Shown: positions 23,594-32,069 of the stretch, one piece after another
How positions within the stretch are numbered: position 1 is the first letter of the stretch
Layout of the letters: each line of letters starts with the position of its first letter
Assembly: GCA_017482685.1 (NCBI GenBank)
Contig: JAFUMP010000002.1
Location: 1 to 58,345 of the forward strand
Source: a bacterium
GTDB taxonomy: Bacteria > Cyanobacteriota > Vampirovibrionia > Gastranaerophilales > Gastranaerophilaceae
Reading direction: 5' to 3'
DNA: 58,345 nucleotides
Made by a program: the position numbers and the translations under genes
The notes under the pieces: generated by a model
The model's database searches: none
What the model was told of the DNA's origin: nothing
The model's input: the letters and a program-made list of their open reading frames with translations, nothing else

Positions 23594-26056
23594 ATGGATA
23601 AAAATGTAAAAACCAGTTTAACAAAACTAGGAAATCAAAATGAATATTTTAATACAGTAATGAAAAAACTTGTATTAAATGAACATCTGACTTCTTTTGA
23701 AGCAAGTTATATTTTAGCTTGCGCAAGACTTTTTATAAGAGAATATGAAAAGGACACTCTTAAAAATTCTTACGTTGAACTTGCATATTACATAATATTA
23801 AAATATTCTTTGAACTCAAACGATTATAAACCATTATATGATTTTTCGGTAAATTTTGGATATTATCCTATATCAAATTTTATTTTAAATAATAATCTTA
23901 TAGGAGAGTTATCTATAGAAGATTTAATAATTCAAAATAATATAAATGAATTTAAAAAAGCAAACATAATAGAAACTTTTGAACAAAACAAAATTCGAAA
24001 AGATATTTTTTCTGGTGATCAATTAAACCAAAGTTTTATAGCTCCAACATCATATGGAAAAAGCAGTATCATTATAGAGCATATAAAGAAACATAATTAT
24101 AGTAAGATTGGGATAATAGTCCCGACTAAATCTTTATTAAATCAAACATATAAAAATGTAAGAAAAAACATTGCTGATTATAAATTTATTTTACATGATG
24201 ATATGTATGATGGAGAAGAAAAATTTATTGGTATTCTTACGCAAGAAAGAGCTTTGAGACTTCTTGAAAACAATGAAGTCTTTTTTGATATTATCTACAT
24301 AGATGAGGCTCATAACTTACTAAAAAAAGATAAAAGAAGTATTTTGCTGTCTCGGTTAATCAGAAAAAACAAACAAAAAAATCCGATTCAAAATGTTTTA
24401 TACTTGAGTCCCTTGATTACAAATTCAGAAAATTTAAAAATTAATGAAAATGAAATAATCAAAGAATATAAAATAAAGCATAATTTAAAAGAACCAGAGT
24501 ACTATTTATACGATAATGATAACTTTTCTTATAAAAACAATAGATTTTTAGGTAAATATTATTTGCAAGCTCATTATGATGATTTATACCATTATATTAT
24601 AGAAAAATCTGTTAGTAAAAATTTTATATATCACAGGAGACCTATTAAAGTCGAAGAAATTGCTATAAATCTATCAAAAAATATTACTCCTATAATTAGC
24701 ACTGAAATTGATAATATAAAATCTATTTTAAAAGAAAATGTGCACAAAGATTTTAAACTTATTGAAACCATAGACAAAGGAATTATATATTTACATGCCA
24801 AATTGCCTGAAAATATAAAAGATTTTTTAGAGGAAAAATTTAAAAAGTTTCAAGACTTAAAATATATAGTTGCAAATGGTGTTATTCTTGAGGGTGTTAA
24901 TTTGCCAATTAAGTCTTTATTTATATTAAATACTCACTCTTTAAAAGAAAAAGAATTAACGAATTTAATTGGACGCGTAAATAGATTGAATGAAATTTTT
25001 GAAGCAGACGTAAATAATTTATCAATGCTTATTCCTCAAGTGCATTTTGTAAGTGATAAAGACTTTAATTCTAATGAAAATATGAAAAATAAAATAGATA
25101 AATTACGTAGCAATGTTTTTGAAGATTATGTAGAAAACCCTATTTTGTTTGCGTATGATATCGATAAAATTAAAATTAGTTATGACAAAGAAAAAGGCGA
25201 AACAAAAGCAAGCAAAAAAGAAGAATTACGAATAAAAAATGAGTTAATTAAAAATTTTGAAAGAATCGCCTTAAATGAAACAAATACACCAGAGGAAACC
25301 CTTTTATATTATTTAATAAAAAATGGAATAAATAATTTTTATAAAATAAATGATAACTTTATTCGTTTATTATTACAAAAAGTTGAAACATATAAGAATA
25401 ATCCATTAAACTTAAATAAGAATTTCTTGGAAAAATTAAATGAAGTTTTTATACAAGATTTTATTGAATATATTGATGACAATGAAATTAAGCGTTTACA
25501 AAATATAGAAGCTCGAAGTTACTATAAAGCTTTTATTAAACATAATCATCTTTCTTTAAAAGAAAAAATAACTCACCAATATCACTATTTCAACCACATA
25601 GTAAAAACGCGAGAGAATGCCTTTCATTATATGGGAGAATCTTTTGGCGAAAAAAAATTACAAACGACTGACTATGAAGACCCTAGAAAAGTATATGTTA
25701 ACTTAAAAGAAAAAACACCTAAAGAATTGGTTAATTTAGCAATTGTGAAAATAAAATTAGAAGAAGATTTTGTTAGCTTTAAATTGAATAATTATTTCAA
25801 TTTGATGATTGATCTTGAGCTTATATCTCAAGGAGAATATGAACAAATTGTTTATGGTACAAATGATGAAAGAAAAATTAAATACATTAATATGGGCTTA
25901 TCAATTAATATGATTAACAAATTAGAAAAAGATTCCCAGATAAATAATATTTCATTAGATGATTATAATAATTTAGTTGTAAATGAAGATTTTAGAGTTT
26001 ATATGCATAATTTAGATGAATATTCTCGTTTTAAACTCTCAAAAGTTATTTTATAA
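23594..26056 (+). CDS. hamB: HamB-like superfamily 2 helicase of a Hachiman-type system
   Basis: This 820 aa protein has motif I APTSYGKS (150-157), DEAH at 237-240, motif V-like ANGVILEGVNLP (427-438) and motif VI LIGRVNRLNE (458-467). The Ser-Tyr variant of Walker A is common in defence-type SF2 helicases. The C-terminal half is long, helical and very lysine/asparagine rich. It sits 1 nt after hamA, clearly one operon. It would unwind or translocate on DNA and gate the HamA nuclease. Confidence 0.82.
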   Translation: MDKNVKTSLTKLGNQNEYFNTVMKKLVLNEHLTSFEASYILACARLFIREYEKDTLKNSYVELAYYIILKYSLNSNDYKPLYDFSVNFGYYPISNFILNNNLIGELSIEDLIIQNNINEFKKANIIETFEQNKIRKDIFSGDQLNQSFIAPTSYGKSSIIIEHIKKHNYSKIGIIVPTKSLLNQTYKNVRKNIADYKFILHDDMYDGEEKFIGILTQERALRLLENNEVFFDIIYIDEAHNLLKKDKRSILLSRLIRKNKQKNPIQNVLYLSPLITNSENLKINENEIIKEYKIKHNLKEPEYYLYDNDNFSYKNNRFLGKYYLQAHYDDLYHYIIEKSVSKNFIYHRRPIKVEEIAINLSKNITPIISTEIDNIKSILKENVHKDFKLIETIDKGIIYLHAKLPENIKDFLEEKFKKFQDLKYIVANGVILEGVNLPIKSLFILNTHSLKEKELTNLIGRVNRLNEIFEADVNNLSMLIPQVHFVSDKDFNSNENMKNKIDKLRSNVFEDYVENPILFAYDIDKIKISYDKEKGETKASKKEELRIKNELIKNFERIALNETNTPEETLLYYLIKNGINNFYKINDNFIRLLLQKVETYKNNPLNLNKNFLEKLNEVFIQDFIEYIDDNEIKRLQNIEARSYYKAFIKHNHLSLKEKITHQYHYFNHIVKTRENAFHYMGESFGEKKLQTTDYEDPRKVYVNLKEKTPKELVNLAIVKIKLEEDFVSFKLNNYFNLMIDLELISQGEYEQIVYGTNDERKIKYINMGLSINMINKLEKDSQINNISLDDYNNLVVNEDFRVYMHNLDEYSRFKLSKVIL

Positions 26057-26059
26057 CAT

Positions 26060-26293
26060 TCACATTCTTTCAATGTACCAAACTGAATTTCCAAAATTAT
26101 TGAAGTTGTATCTTATCTGAAAATAAAAATTAAATTCAATAGAATTATCGTCTTTGTAGTTGTAGAAAGGTTTGTTTAATTCTGTTTTGCGAAAACTTTC
26201 AAAGGCAATTTGTATCTCTTTTGCAAACTTTTTTCTAAATTCAGAATATTCAATTTCTAAAGTTACTCGAGTTCTTTTATTTTTCAAAATCAT
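26060..26293 (-). CDS. small hypothetical protein (77 aa)
   Basis: Starts at ATG 26293 with GAGGA 8 nt upstream; a TTG two codons earlier is less likely. It is mixed-charge with an aromatic C-terminal half (FNFYFQIRYNFNNFGNSVWYI). It overlaps the upstream 66 aa gene by 17 nt, so the two are probably co-translated. It ends 3 nt from the convergent hamB stop. Function unknown. Confidence 0.55.
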   Translation of the reverse strand: MILKNKRTRVTLEIEYSEFRKKFAKEIQIAFESFRKTELNKPFYNYKDDNSIEFNFYFQIRYNFNNFGNSVWYIERM

Positions 26294-26477
26294 CTTCAAA
26301 TCCTCTTATATTATCAAGTTCAATGTTGTATCTTTTGCCTTGCCTATCAACACAAGTAGCGAAATCTACTTCCCTATCAGCAAATTTGTTTTTCCAAGTA
26401 CAAATTAACAAACCAATTTCTTGCGTTTTTAAATTCAAAACCTTAGTTCCATAAAGCGTATAATCTTTTTCTGTCAT
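26277..26477 (-). CDS. small hypothetical protein (66 aa)
   Basis: GAAAGGAG precedes the ATG at good spacing. The product (MTEKDYTLYGTKVLNLKTQ...) is beta-rich looking with TWKNKFADREVDFATCVDRQGKRYNI, suggesting a small SH3-like or barrel fold. It is the first of a two-gene unit and carries the shared GATTAATGTC promoter-like element upstream. Its antiparallel position beside the Hachiman genes is suggestive, but no function can be assigned. Confidence 0.6.
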   Translation of the reverse strand: MTEKDYTLYGTKVLNLKTQEIGLLICTWKNKFADREVDFATCVDRQGKRYNIELDNIRGFEDDFEK

Positions 26478-26498
26478 ATCTTGCTCCTTTCAAGCTAT

Positions 26499-26531
26499 GA
26501 CATTAATCACTCAACTAACGCAGAATTGGAA
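26499..26531 (-). promoter_or_regulatory. shared promoter-like element A
   Basis: Minus strand TTCCAA, 17 bp, GATTAATGTC, 31 nt from the G to the ATG at 26477. One of four elements of the same design in the island. Confidence 0.45.
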
Positions 26532-26629
26532 CTCCCAACGCAAGATTTCGTATCATTCCGACACAATTGGGGTAGGGGTAAATATATTATAATTTTATAT
26601 GCTATAATAAACTCAAAAGGAGTATTTGT

Positions 26630-27079
26630 ATGAAAAAAGTTTCATTGATTTTTTCTTTGTTTATATTGATTAGCTTACCTGCATATTCTGGAGAATTTAT
26701 GAATAAAGCATTAAATTCTTGGCTTGGATATTCTATTGATGACGTAATTGCAATATGGGGCTATCCTAAATCTGAAAAACAAATAGCAGGACGCAATCTA
26801 ATATATTGGACAAATAATCAATACCAAGTATCTGGAAATCAATACTATGTTTCTGGTGGTGAAACTTTTTGTAATAAAATTTTTGAAGTAGACAAAAAAA
26901 ATAAAATTATATCTTGGCAATATGAGGGGAATTCTTGTCCTAACTTCTATTTTACAGGTAAAGATTTAGTTAATCCTCAAAACGATGAATGGAAAATTAA
27001 TAAACAAGTAAAAAAAGAAGCTAGAGCTGAAAGAAAAAGGCTAAAACAAGAAGCTAAACTAAACAAAAAACAATTATAA
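26630..27079 (+). CDS. secreted hypothetical protein
   Basis: This 149 aa protein has an N-terminal signal peptide (MKKVSLIFSLFILISLPAYS, likely cut near residue 20). The mature part has a tryptophan-rich IDDVIAIWGYPKSEKQ segment, two cysteines (possible disulfide) and a very basic C-terminal tail of KKEARAERKR-type repeats. The GYP motif region resembles small outer-envelope assembly lipoproteins of the SmpA type only loosely. AAAAGGAG precedes the ATG and a TATAAT lies at 26603-26608. Confidence 0.6.
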   Translation: MKKVSLIFSLFILISLPAYSGEFMNKALNSWLGYSIDDVIAIWGYPKSEKQIAGRNLIYWTNNQYQVSGNQYYVSGGETFCNKIFEVDKKNKIISWQYEGNSCPNFYFTGKDLVNPQNDEWKINKQVKKEARAERKRLKQEAKLNKKQL

Positions 27080-27109
27080 TTCTTTTATTAAATTTTAGGG
27101 GTATTGCAT

Positions 27110-27508
27110 ATGAGTACTGATAACAAAATCCAACACTTACAATTCATTCAGAATGTCATTGCACGAATGTCAACGACATCGGCTGTTATTAAAGGTTTTG
27201 CCATTACAGTTACAATAGGTATATGCACTCAAATCACAACAGATATGATGGAAGATTGGGCAAAATTCACATTACTATTACCACTACTAGCACTAATGCT
27301 TCTTGATACATATTATCTATATTTAGAAAGAAATTATAGAATCCTTTATGATGAAATTAGAGAAGAAAAACTATCCGCAGATTTTTCAATGTCACTATCA
27401 AACATAACTAAAGAAAATTATTTTAGCTGTCTTAAATCAATTAGTATTTGGTTATTCTATGCTTTTGTATTTTTAATGCACATAATACTACTCAATGCGA
27501 CTTCGTAA
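27110..27508 (+). CDS. three-helix membrane protein, putative partner of the TIR-like protein
   Basis: This 132 aa protein has predicted membrane helices at about residues 24-42, 52-70 and 111-129, with charged stretches between them (YLERNYRILYDEIREEK). The N-terminal HLQFIQNVIARM segment is amphipathic. Such proteins are recurrent neighbours of DUF1863/ThsB-like genes in my recollection of bacterial genomes, but they have no settled name. The next gene's preferred start lies 10 nt after its stop. It is a plausible membrane-acting effector triggered by a TIR-made signal. Confidence 0.7.
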   Translation: MSTDNKIQHLQFIQNVIARMSTTSAVIKGFAITVTIGICTQITTDMMEDWAKFTLLLPLLALMLLDTYYLYLERNYRILYDEIREEKLSADFSMSLSNITKENYFSCLKSISIWLFYAFVFLMHIILLNATS

Positions 27509-27518
27509 AGGAATGATT

Positions 27519-28034
27519 ATGCCAAAAAGAAATGTTTTTTACAGTTTTCATTATGATAATGATGTTTTTAGAGTACAACAGATACGAAATATGGGAATTA
27601 TATCTGGCAATGAACCAGTAAAGCCAAATGATTGGGAAGAAATTAAGCGCAATGGGAATCTATCTATACAAAAATGGATAGATAATGAAATTTCAAAAAG
27701 CTCTTGCGTAGTTGTACTCATTGGTACAAACACATATTTGAGGCCGTGGGTCAAATATGAGATACTACAAGCTTGGGCACAAGGTAAAGGTTTGTTAGGA
27801 GTTTATATACACAACCTTAAAGACCCTAGAACAGAATCCACTAGTCCTCAAGGATATAATCCTTTTTCACTAATTACAGTTCCTCATAGAGGCTTTCAAA
27901 CCAATCTTTCACAGTTAGTTAGATGTTACAATCCACAACCAAACAATGCATATAATGATATATATTTCAATCTTGAGTCACTTGTCGAAGATGCAATTGC
28001 TTATAGATACAGATTATCAAGAGGACGACTTTAA
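27519..28034 (+). CDS. TIR-like (DUF1863/ThsB-like) domain protein
   Basis: This 171 aa single-domain protein shows the family pattern: FYSFHYDNDVFRVQQIRNM at the N-terminus, then SSCVVVLIGTNTYLRPWVKYEI and KGLLGVYIHNLKD. This is the fold of Thoeris ThsB, which makes NAD-derived signal molecules upon infection. ATG 27519 is chosen because AAAGGA is 6 nt upstream; an in-frame ATG at 27495 overlaps the upstream gene. No ThsA (SIR2-SLOG) gene is adjacent, so the effector here would be the membrane protein before it. Confidence 0.78.
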   Translation: MPKRNVFYSFHYDNDVFRVQQIRNMGIISGNEPVKPNDWEEIKRNGNLSIQKWIDNEISKSSCVVVLIGTNTYLRPWVKYEILQAWAQGKGLLGVYIHNLKDPRTESTSPQGYNPFSLITVPHRGFQTNLSQLVRCYNPQPNNAYNDIYFNLESLVEDAIAYRYRLSRGRL

Positions 28035-28146
28035 TCTCATATTTACCCCTAGGTTTAGATGTAAAAATGTTGTAACAATCCTTTTGTGGAAGATGCGAAT
28101 TGCTATAATTAGTGCGTTAATACTTCCAAAATAAGGATTTGCCCCA

Positions 28147-28980
28147 ATGTCAAAAACCACCCCAGAATATCATATCTTAAGCCTTTCAGGAGGAAAGGAT
28201 TCGACTGCGCTAGCTCTACTAATTAAAGAAAAGTATCCTGAAATTCACGAGCAGATTGAATATGTTTTCTTTGATACCGAGTGTGAATTAGAAGAAACTT
28301 ATGATTATTTAAATAAGTTAGAAGTTTTTCTTGAAAAACCTATAAAAAGAATAAAGCCTGAAAAGAGTTTTGATTACTTATATTCAATGTATAAATTTTT
28401 GCCATCAATACGTTTTCGTTGGTGCACAATTTATATGAAAACTGAAACTTTCAAGAAATATATGGATAGCAAAATCAAATCAGGTTGCAGTAAAATCCAT
28501 CTTTATATCGGTATTAGAGCTGATGAGCCTGAGCGTATTGAAAATTATCAGAGCAAAAACCTTGAGAGCGAAGACGGGATTTTAAATACAAGATATCTTC
28601 TTGCAGAAGAAGGTTTCTTTGAAAAAGATGTCTATAATCTCCTAGAAACAACAGGTATAGGTTATCCTAAATATTACGATTGGCGTTCTCGCTCAGGATG
28701 TTATTTCTGTTTTTACCAACGAAAAATTGAATGGATTGAACTCCTAGAACGTCATCCAGATTTGTTTGAAAAAGCTCTTCGATATGAGAAAAACGCTGGC
28801 AAAAATTTTACTTGGTGTCAGGATATGTCTTTAGAAGAACTTAAACAGCCTGAAACGGTTGCAAAAATCAAAGCAAAACATCAAGAAAAGGCCTCCAAGC
28901 ATAAAGAAGAGCGACAAACCTTATTTGATACGCTTGCTGTTAATGACGTTGATAAAACTTGTTTATTTTGCCATAAATAA
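28147..28980 (+). CDS. PAPS-reductase/ATP-pyrophosphatase family protein
   Basis: This 277 aa protein has the N-type pyrophosphatase loop SGGKDST (14-20), FFDTECELEETYDYL, RFRWCTIYMK and IGIRADEPERI, as in phosphoadenylyl-sulfate reductase and DndC-like proteins. It adds a cysteine cluster RSGCYFCFYQRK and a C-terminal CLFCHK that could bind a metal or Fe-S cluster. AAGGA precedes the ATG. The Dnd/Ssp phosphorothioation partners are absent, so sulfur chemistry on DNA is not supported. It overlaps the convergent PLD gene by 41 nt. Confidence 0.75.
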   Translation: MSKTTPEYHILSLSGGKDSTALALLIKEKYPEIHEQIEYVFFDTECELEETYDYLNKLEVFLEKPIKRIKPEKSFDYLYSMYKFLPSIRFRWCTIYMKTETFKKYMDSKIKSGCSKIHLYIGIRADEPERIENYQSKNLESEDGILNTRYLLAEEGFFEKDVYNLLETTGIGYPKYYDWRSRSGCYFCFYQRKIEWIELLERHPDLFEKALRYEKNAGKNFTWCQDMSLEELKQPETVAKIKAKHQEKASKHKEERQTLFDTLAVNDVDKTCLFCHK

Positions 28981-30805
28981 CTGAACTACAAGCATATTCA
29001 TCAAAGTCATACAAGCCATTATGATTATTATCAACTCCATCAAAGCAAGAATTTAAAGAATCAAAAGATTCTGCTTTTGGTTCAGATTTTAACCATTTTT
29101 CAGGTATTGCGTTCCATAATCTTATAAATTCATTTTTGAATTTTAAAGCGACGTCTTTGTTTTCTATTACGATAGTATTTTCGTCATTTGCTTTTTCTGC
29201 AGCTTTAGTCCAGTTCATAGAAGCGATTACGACATATTTATCGTCTGCAACTAAAGACTTCATATGCATTTTTCCGCCCCAATTTTCTGTTTTAACTTCG
29301 ATACCTTTTTCTCTTAGAAAATGATGTTTTGAGTATTTATTTGCTGATGAATTTGCATCAACAATAACTTTTACATCAACACCTCTAGCTTTAGCTTCAA
29401 TTAAACTTTCAATCACGCCACTATGAGTTAAGTAAAAAATCGGAGCATAAATATAGTTTTCAGCTTTATTGATTAAAGGAATTATTGAGCCTGTAATAGC
29501 TTTATCTTGTGGTGAGAAGTAAACCGAAACAGTCGTGTTATTATTTAGTTTTATGTTAGTTTTTGACAAATTAGTCTTTTCTTTTGTAACGTGATATTTC
29601 CCATCAAAATACATTTGATTAAATTCATTTTCATAAATTTTAGCTACTTGAGGAGCTTTAATTGCAACACTTACATTTGAGTTATAGCTTAGACAATTAT
29701 CAGTTACATTTGTTGAGCCAGTCCATAAATATTTGCTATCAACAACAAAAAATTTATTATGCATAATTGCTGAACGAATATCAAAACCCTCTGAGTTATC
29801 TTCTATATTTAGTGATTTTAGCTTTTTAAGTAACTCTTCACGCATCATTAAGTCAACTTCATAATCAGTATGAATATTTTTAATTTTAGATAATAAAATC
29901 GGAGTTTCGTGATACACGTTATAACCAAAAGCATCTCTATCAACTATACCGTATATTTTAACACCACGTTTTTCTGCATTAACTAAAGCCTCTAAAACTT
30001 CAGGTTCGCCAGAATAACCATAAATCGCAAATTTTATTGTATCTTTTGATTGATTAATCATATCAACTAATACAGCACAATTATCATTACAACAGCCGAC
30101 TTTTGGTCTTTTAAAAGCTGTTGGATCTGTAAAGTAGATTCCTATTTCACCATCTTTAAGACTTGAAAACTGCGAAGTAATATTGCAGTTAGATTTTTCT
30201 TGTGGATAAAATTGCTTAAAAAAGTTTTTATCAATAACCTCAAGACCTTTTTTTTCTTGAGCTTTTTTATCGTTAAGATTTAGTATTGTTCCTGAATATT
30301 TATTCAAGTAAGCAAGATTGAATTTCTTGGCAATATCTGCATTATTTTTAAATTTTGCTTGGTTAAAATATTGCTTTAAATTCTTATCATCAGTAGTTGC
30401 ATAACCTTCTTGTAAAACTACTTGCTCAAAATTTTTGCACTTACCCTTTTTGTAATAGGTCAGTGATGTTACATTTTTATCAGAATCATAAGCCAACCCA
30501 ACTGACTTGTTTTGAAGCTCAGCCCGTGCAAACCAACGCCCTAAATATGCAATGCCCAATATTTGATTTTCTGATAAGCCAAACGATTTTGCTTGAAGCT
30601 TGCTTATATCTGATGGCTTTCCAGCAAAAGAATTTATACCTTTAATGTGTATAAGCTCATTACTATCAGTTTTGTGATTTCCATTAAAATCTACATAAAA
30701 AGAATTAGCATCTAAAACTTTTAAGATTTTATGATAACTCTCAGCTTGTGCTGAACACACCGTCATCATTGATATAGCTAATAATGCAGTAACGAACTGT
30801 TTCAT
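28940..30805 (-). CDS. secreted phospholipase D-family protein with SNase-like N-terminus
   Basis: This 621 aa protein has a signal peptide (residues 1-21). Residues about 25-165 resemble a degenerate staphylococcal-nuclease fold (KVLDANSFYVDF, IHIKGINSFAG). Two PLD catalytic motifs follow: H349-x-K351-x4-D356 and H514-x-K516-x4-D521, both intact, with downstream GSTN and SMNW segments. The C-terminus has CFDGVDNNHNGLYDFDEYAC, a calcium-loop-like, cysteine-framed motif. It could be a secreted nuclease or phospholipase. There is no ribosome binding site; TATAAT lies 7 nt before the ATG. Confidence 0.82.
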   Translation of the reverse strand: MKQFVTALLAISMMTVCSAQAESYHKILKVLDANSFYVDFNGNHKTDSNELIHIKGINSFAGKPSDISKLQAKSFGLSENQILGIAYLGRWFARAELQNKSVGLAYDSDKNVTSLTYYKKGKCKNFEQVVLQEGYATTDDKNLKQYFNQAKFKNNADIAKKFNLAYLNKYSGTILNLNDKKAQEKKGLEVIDKNFFKQFYPQEKSNCNITSQFSSLKDGEIGIYFTDPTAFKRPKVGCCNDNCAVLVDMINQSKDTIKFAIYGYSGEPEVLEALVNAEKRGVKIYGIVDRDAFGYNVYHETPILLSKIKNIHTDYEVDLMMREELLKKLKSLNIEDNSEGFDIRSAIMHNKFFVVDSKYLWTGSTNVTDNCLSYNSNVSVAIKAPQVAKIYENEFNQMYFDGKYHVTKEKTNLSKTNIKLNNNTTVSVYFSPQDKAITGSIIPLINKAENYIYAPIFYLTHSGVIESLIEAKARGVDVKVIVDANSSANKYSKHHFLREKGIEVKTENWGGKMHMKSLVADDKYVVIASMNWTKAAEKANDENTIVIENKDVALKFKNEFIRLWNAIPEKWLKSEPKAESFDSLNSCFDGVDNNHNGLYDFDEYACSSVIYGKINKFYQRH

Positions 30806-30812
30806 AGGTTTT

Positions 30813-30818
30813 ATTATA
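30813..30818 (-). promoter_or_regulatory. -10 box of the PLD gene (leaderless)
   Basis: TATAAT on the minus strand, 7 nt, then ATG at 30805. It is divergent from and only 35 bp away from the -10 of the mmcQ-like gene. Confidence 0.5.
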
Positions 30819-30853
30819 AACTAATTTCACAAAAAGTGATAGTAGGATTATGC

Positions 30854-30859
30854 TAAAAT
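30854..30859 (+). promoter_or_regulatory. extended -10 of the mmcQ-like gene (leaderless)
   Basis: TGCTAAAAT is an extended -10 (TGnTAnAAT type). The ATG at 30866 is exactly 6 nt after it, and no ribosome binding site is present. Confidence 0.55.
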
Positions 30860-30865
30860 TAGGTT

Positions 30866-31216
30866 ATGAACAAAAAACAGCTTATTAAAAGATGCCTGAT
30901 TGATGCGGATGCGATTGAGACTTATCCTTTTGCGGATGATAAGTACAAAAACACGCCGATTTTGCGCCACGAGTCCAACAAAAAATGGTTTGGCGTAATT
31001 TTCGAACAGGACGGCAAACTTTTTATTAACCTTAAGGCTGAGCCAGAAACGATTTCGCTATTAAAAGAACAGTATCCTGAAAGCGTTTTCCCAGCTTGGC
31101 ATATGAACAAAACGCATTGGTGCAAAGTCGATGTAAACAAGATTGCGCCTGATGTTTTAGATGCAATTATCCGAAAAAGTTTTGATATAACTGCCCCAAA
31201 ACGCAAGAGAAAATAG
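30866..31216 (+). CDS. MmcQ/YjbR family protein
   Basis: This 116 aa small protein shows the family pattern: ETYPFADD near the N-terminus, RHESNKKWFGVIF, FINLKAEPE, the PAWHMNKTHWCKVDV segment and a final helix VLDAIIRKSFDI. It is a double-wing, CyaY-like fold thought to bind DNA, and is common as a stand-alone gene. Its molecular role is unclear. The start is supported by the -10 box directly upstream. Confidence 0.85.
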   Translation: MNKKQLIKRCLIDADAIETYPFADDKYKNTPILRHESNKKWFGVIFEQDGKLFINLKAEPETISLLKEQYPESVFPAWHMNKTHWCKVDVNKIAPDVLDAIIRKSFDITAPKRKRK

Positions 31217-31284
31217 GTCTTTTAAGAGGCTTGAAACCGACTTTTTTCAGCGATAAAATCGAAATATAGATTAAGGAGTTTTAT

Positions 31285-31818
31285 ATGAAAAAAGTTTTGA
31301 TATTATCAGGTAGCCCTAGAAAAGGCGGAAATTCAGATACACTTTGCGACGAGTTTATGAAAGGCGCTATTGAAGCTGGAAACGAGGTTGAAAAAATATT
31401 CGTTGCAGGGAAGAATATCGGCTATTGCAAGGCTTGCTACGCTTGCAAAGATTCAGGAGTTTGCGTAATTAAAGACGATATGGCTGAAGTTTTGCAAAAA
31501 ATGCTTGATGCTGATGTAATTGTGCTTTCAAGCCCTGTTTATTTCTATTCGATTTCTGCACAACTAAAGACTGTAATCGACCGAACTGTCGCTTGTTGGT
31601 TGGAGTTTAGGGATAAAGAATTTTATTATATTATGACTGCGGCAGAAGATGAAAAACGCACAATGGATTGCACTTTAGAGTGTTTTAGAGGACTAGCTGC
31701 GTGCCTTGAAGGCTCCAAAGAAAAGGGCGTAATCTACGCAAAAGGTGTTTACGAACGTGGCGAAATCAACGGCACAAAATTCATTCAACAAGCCTACGAA
31801 ATGGGCAAAGGCGTGTAG
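31285..31818 (+). CDS. NADPH-dependent FMN reductase / iron-sulfur flavoprotein-like
   Basis: This 177 aa flavodoxin-fold protein binds FMN through LSGSPRKGGNSD at the N-terminus. It has CKACYACKDSGVC, the compact cysteine motif of iron-sulfur flavoproteins and related reductases, then SSPVYFYSISAQLKTVIDR, the flavin-contacting loop. AAGGAG precedes the ATG. It is probably a cytosolic redox enzyme of anaerobic metabolism. Its specific substrate is unknown. Confidence 0.88.
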   Translation: MKKVLILSGSPRKGGNSDTLCDEFMKGAIEAGNEVEKIFVAGKNIGYCKACYACKDSGVCVIKDDMAEVLQKMLDADVIVLSSPVYFYSISAQLKTVIDRTVACWLEFRDKEFYYIMTAAEDEKRTMDCTLECFRGLAACLEGSKEKGVIYAKGVYERGEINGTKFIQQAYEMGKGV

Positions 31819-31824
31819 AACGAT

Positions 31825-31995
31825 ATGATTTTAAAAACTTCAAACTGGATAACTTTGATCGTGGTTGCATTAGCAATCGCAGGTTGTGTGAGGTTTTGTA
31901 ATTCAGAATTTATGCAAATTGACTCCTGCCTCGACCACGGCGGACGATGGGATTATGAAGCGAAAGTTTGTATTGATCCACCGCCAAGAGGCTAA
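31825..31995 (+). CDS. small membrane/lipoprotein-like protein (56 aa)
   Basis: This short ORF has one N-terminal hydrophobic segment (NWITLIVVALAIAGCVRF) ending in a possible lipobox cysteine, followed by SCLDHGGRWDYEAKVCI, a cysteine-framed motif seen in small bacterial envelope proteins. It starts 6 nt after the upstream stop, with no strong ribosome binding site, so it may be translated by coupling. Function unknown. Confidence 0.55.
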   Translation: MILKTSNWITLIVVALAIAGCVRFCNSEFMQIDSCLDHGGRWDYEAKVCIDPPPRG

Positions 31996-32069
31996 AATTT
32001 AATTCTATTCAAAGCTTTGAAAATATAATATAATTTAAGCAATTATTGTAGGAAGTTTGAGAAAGAAGT

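Noticed and set aside
28147-28980. Part of a DNA phosphorothioation (Dnd or Ssp) system
   Set aside because: No DndB, DndD, DndE or SspB/D genes are nearby.
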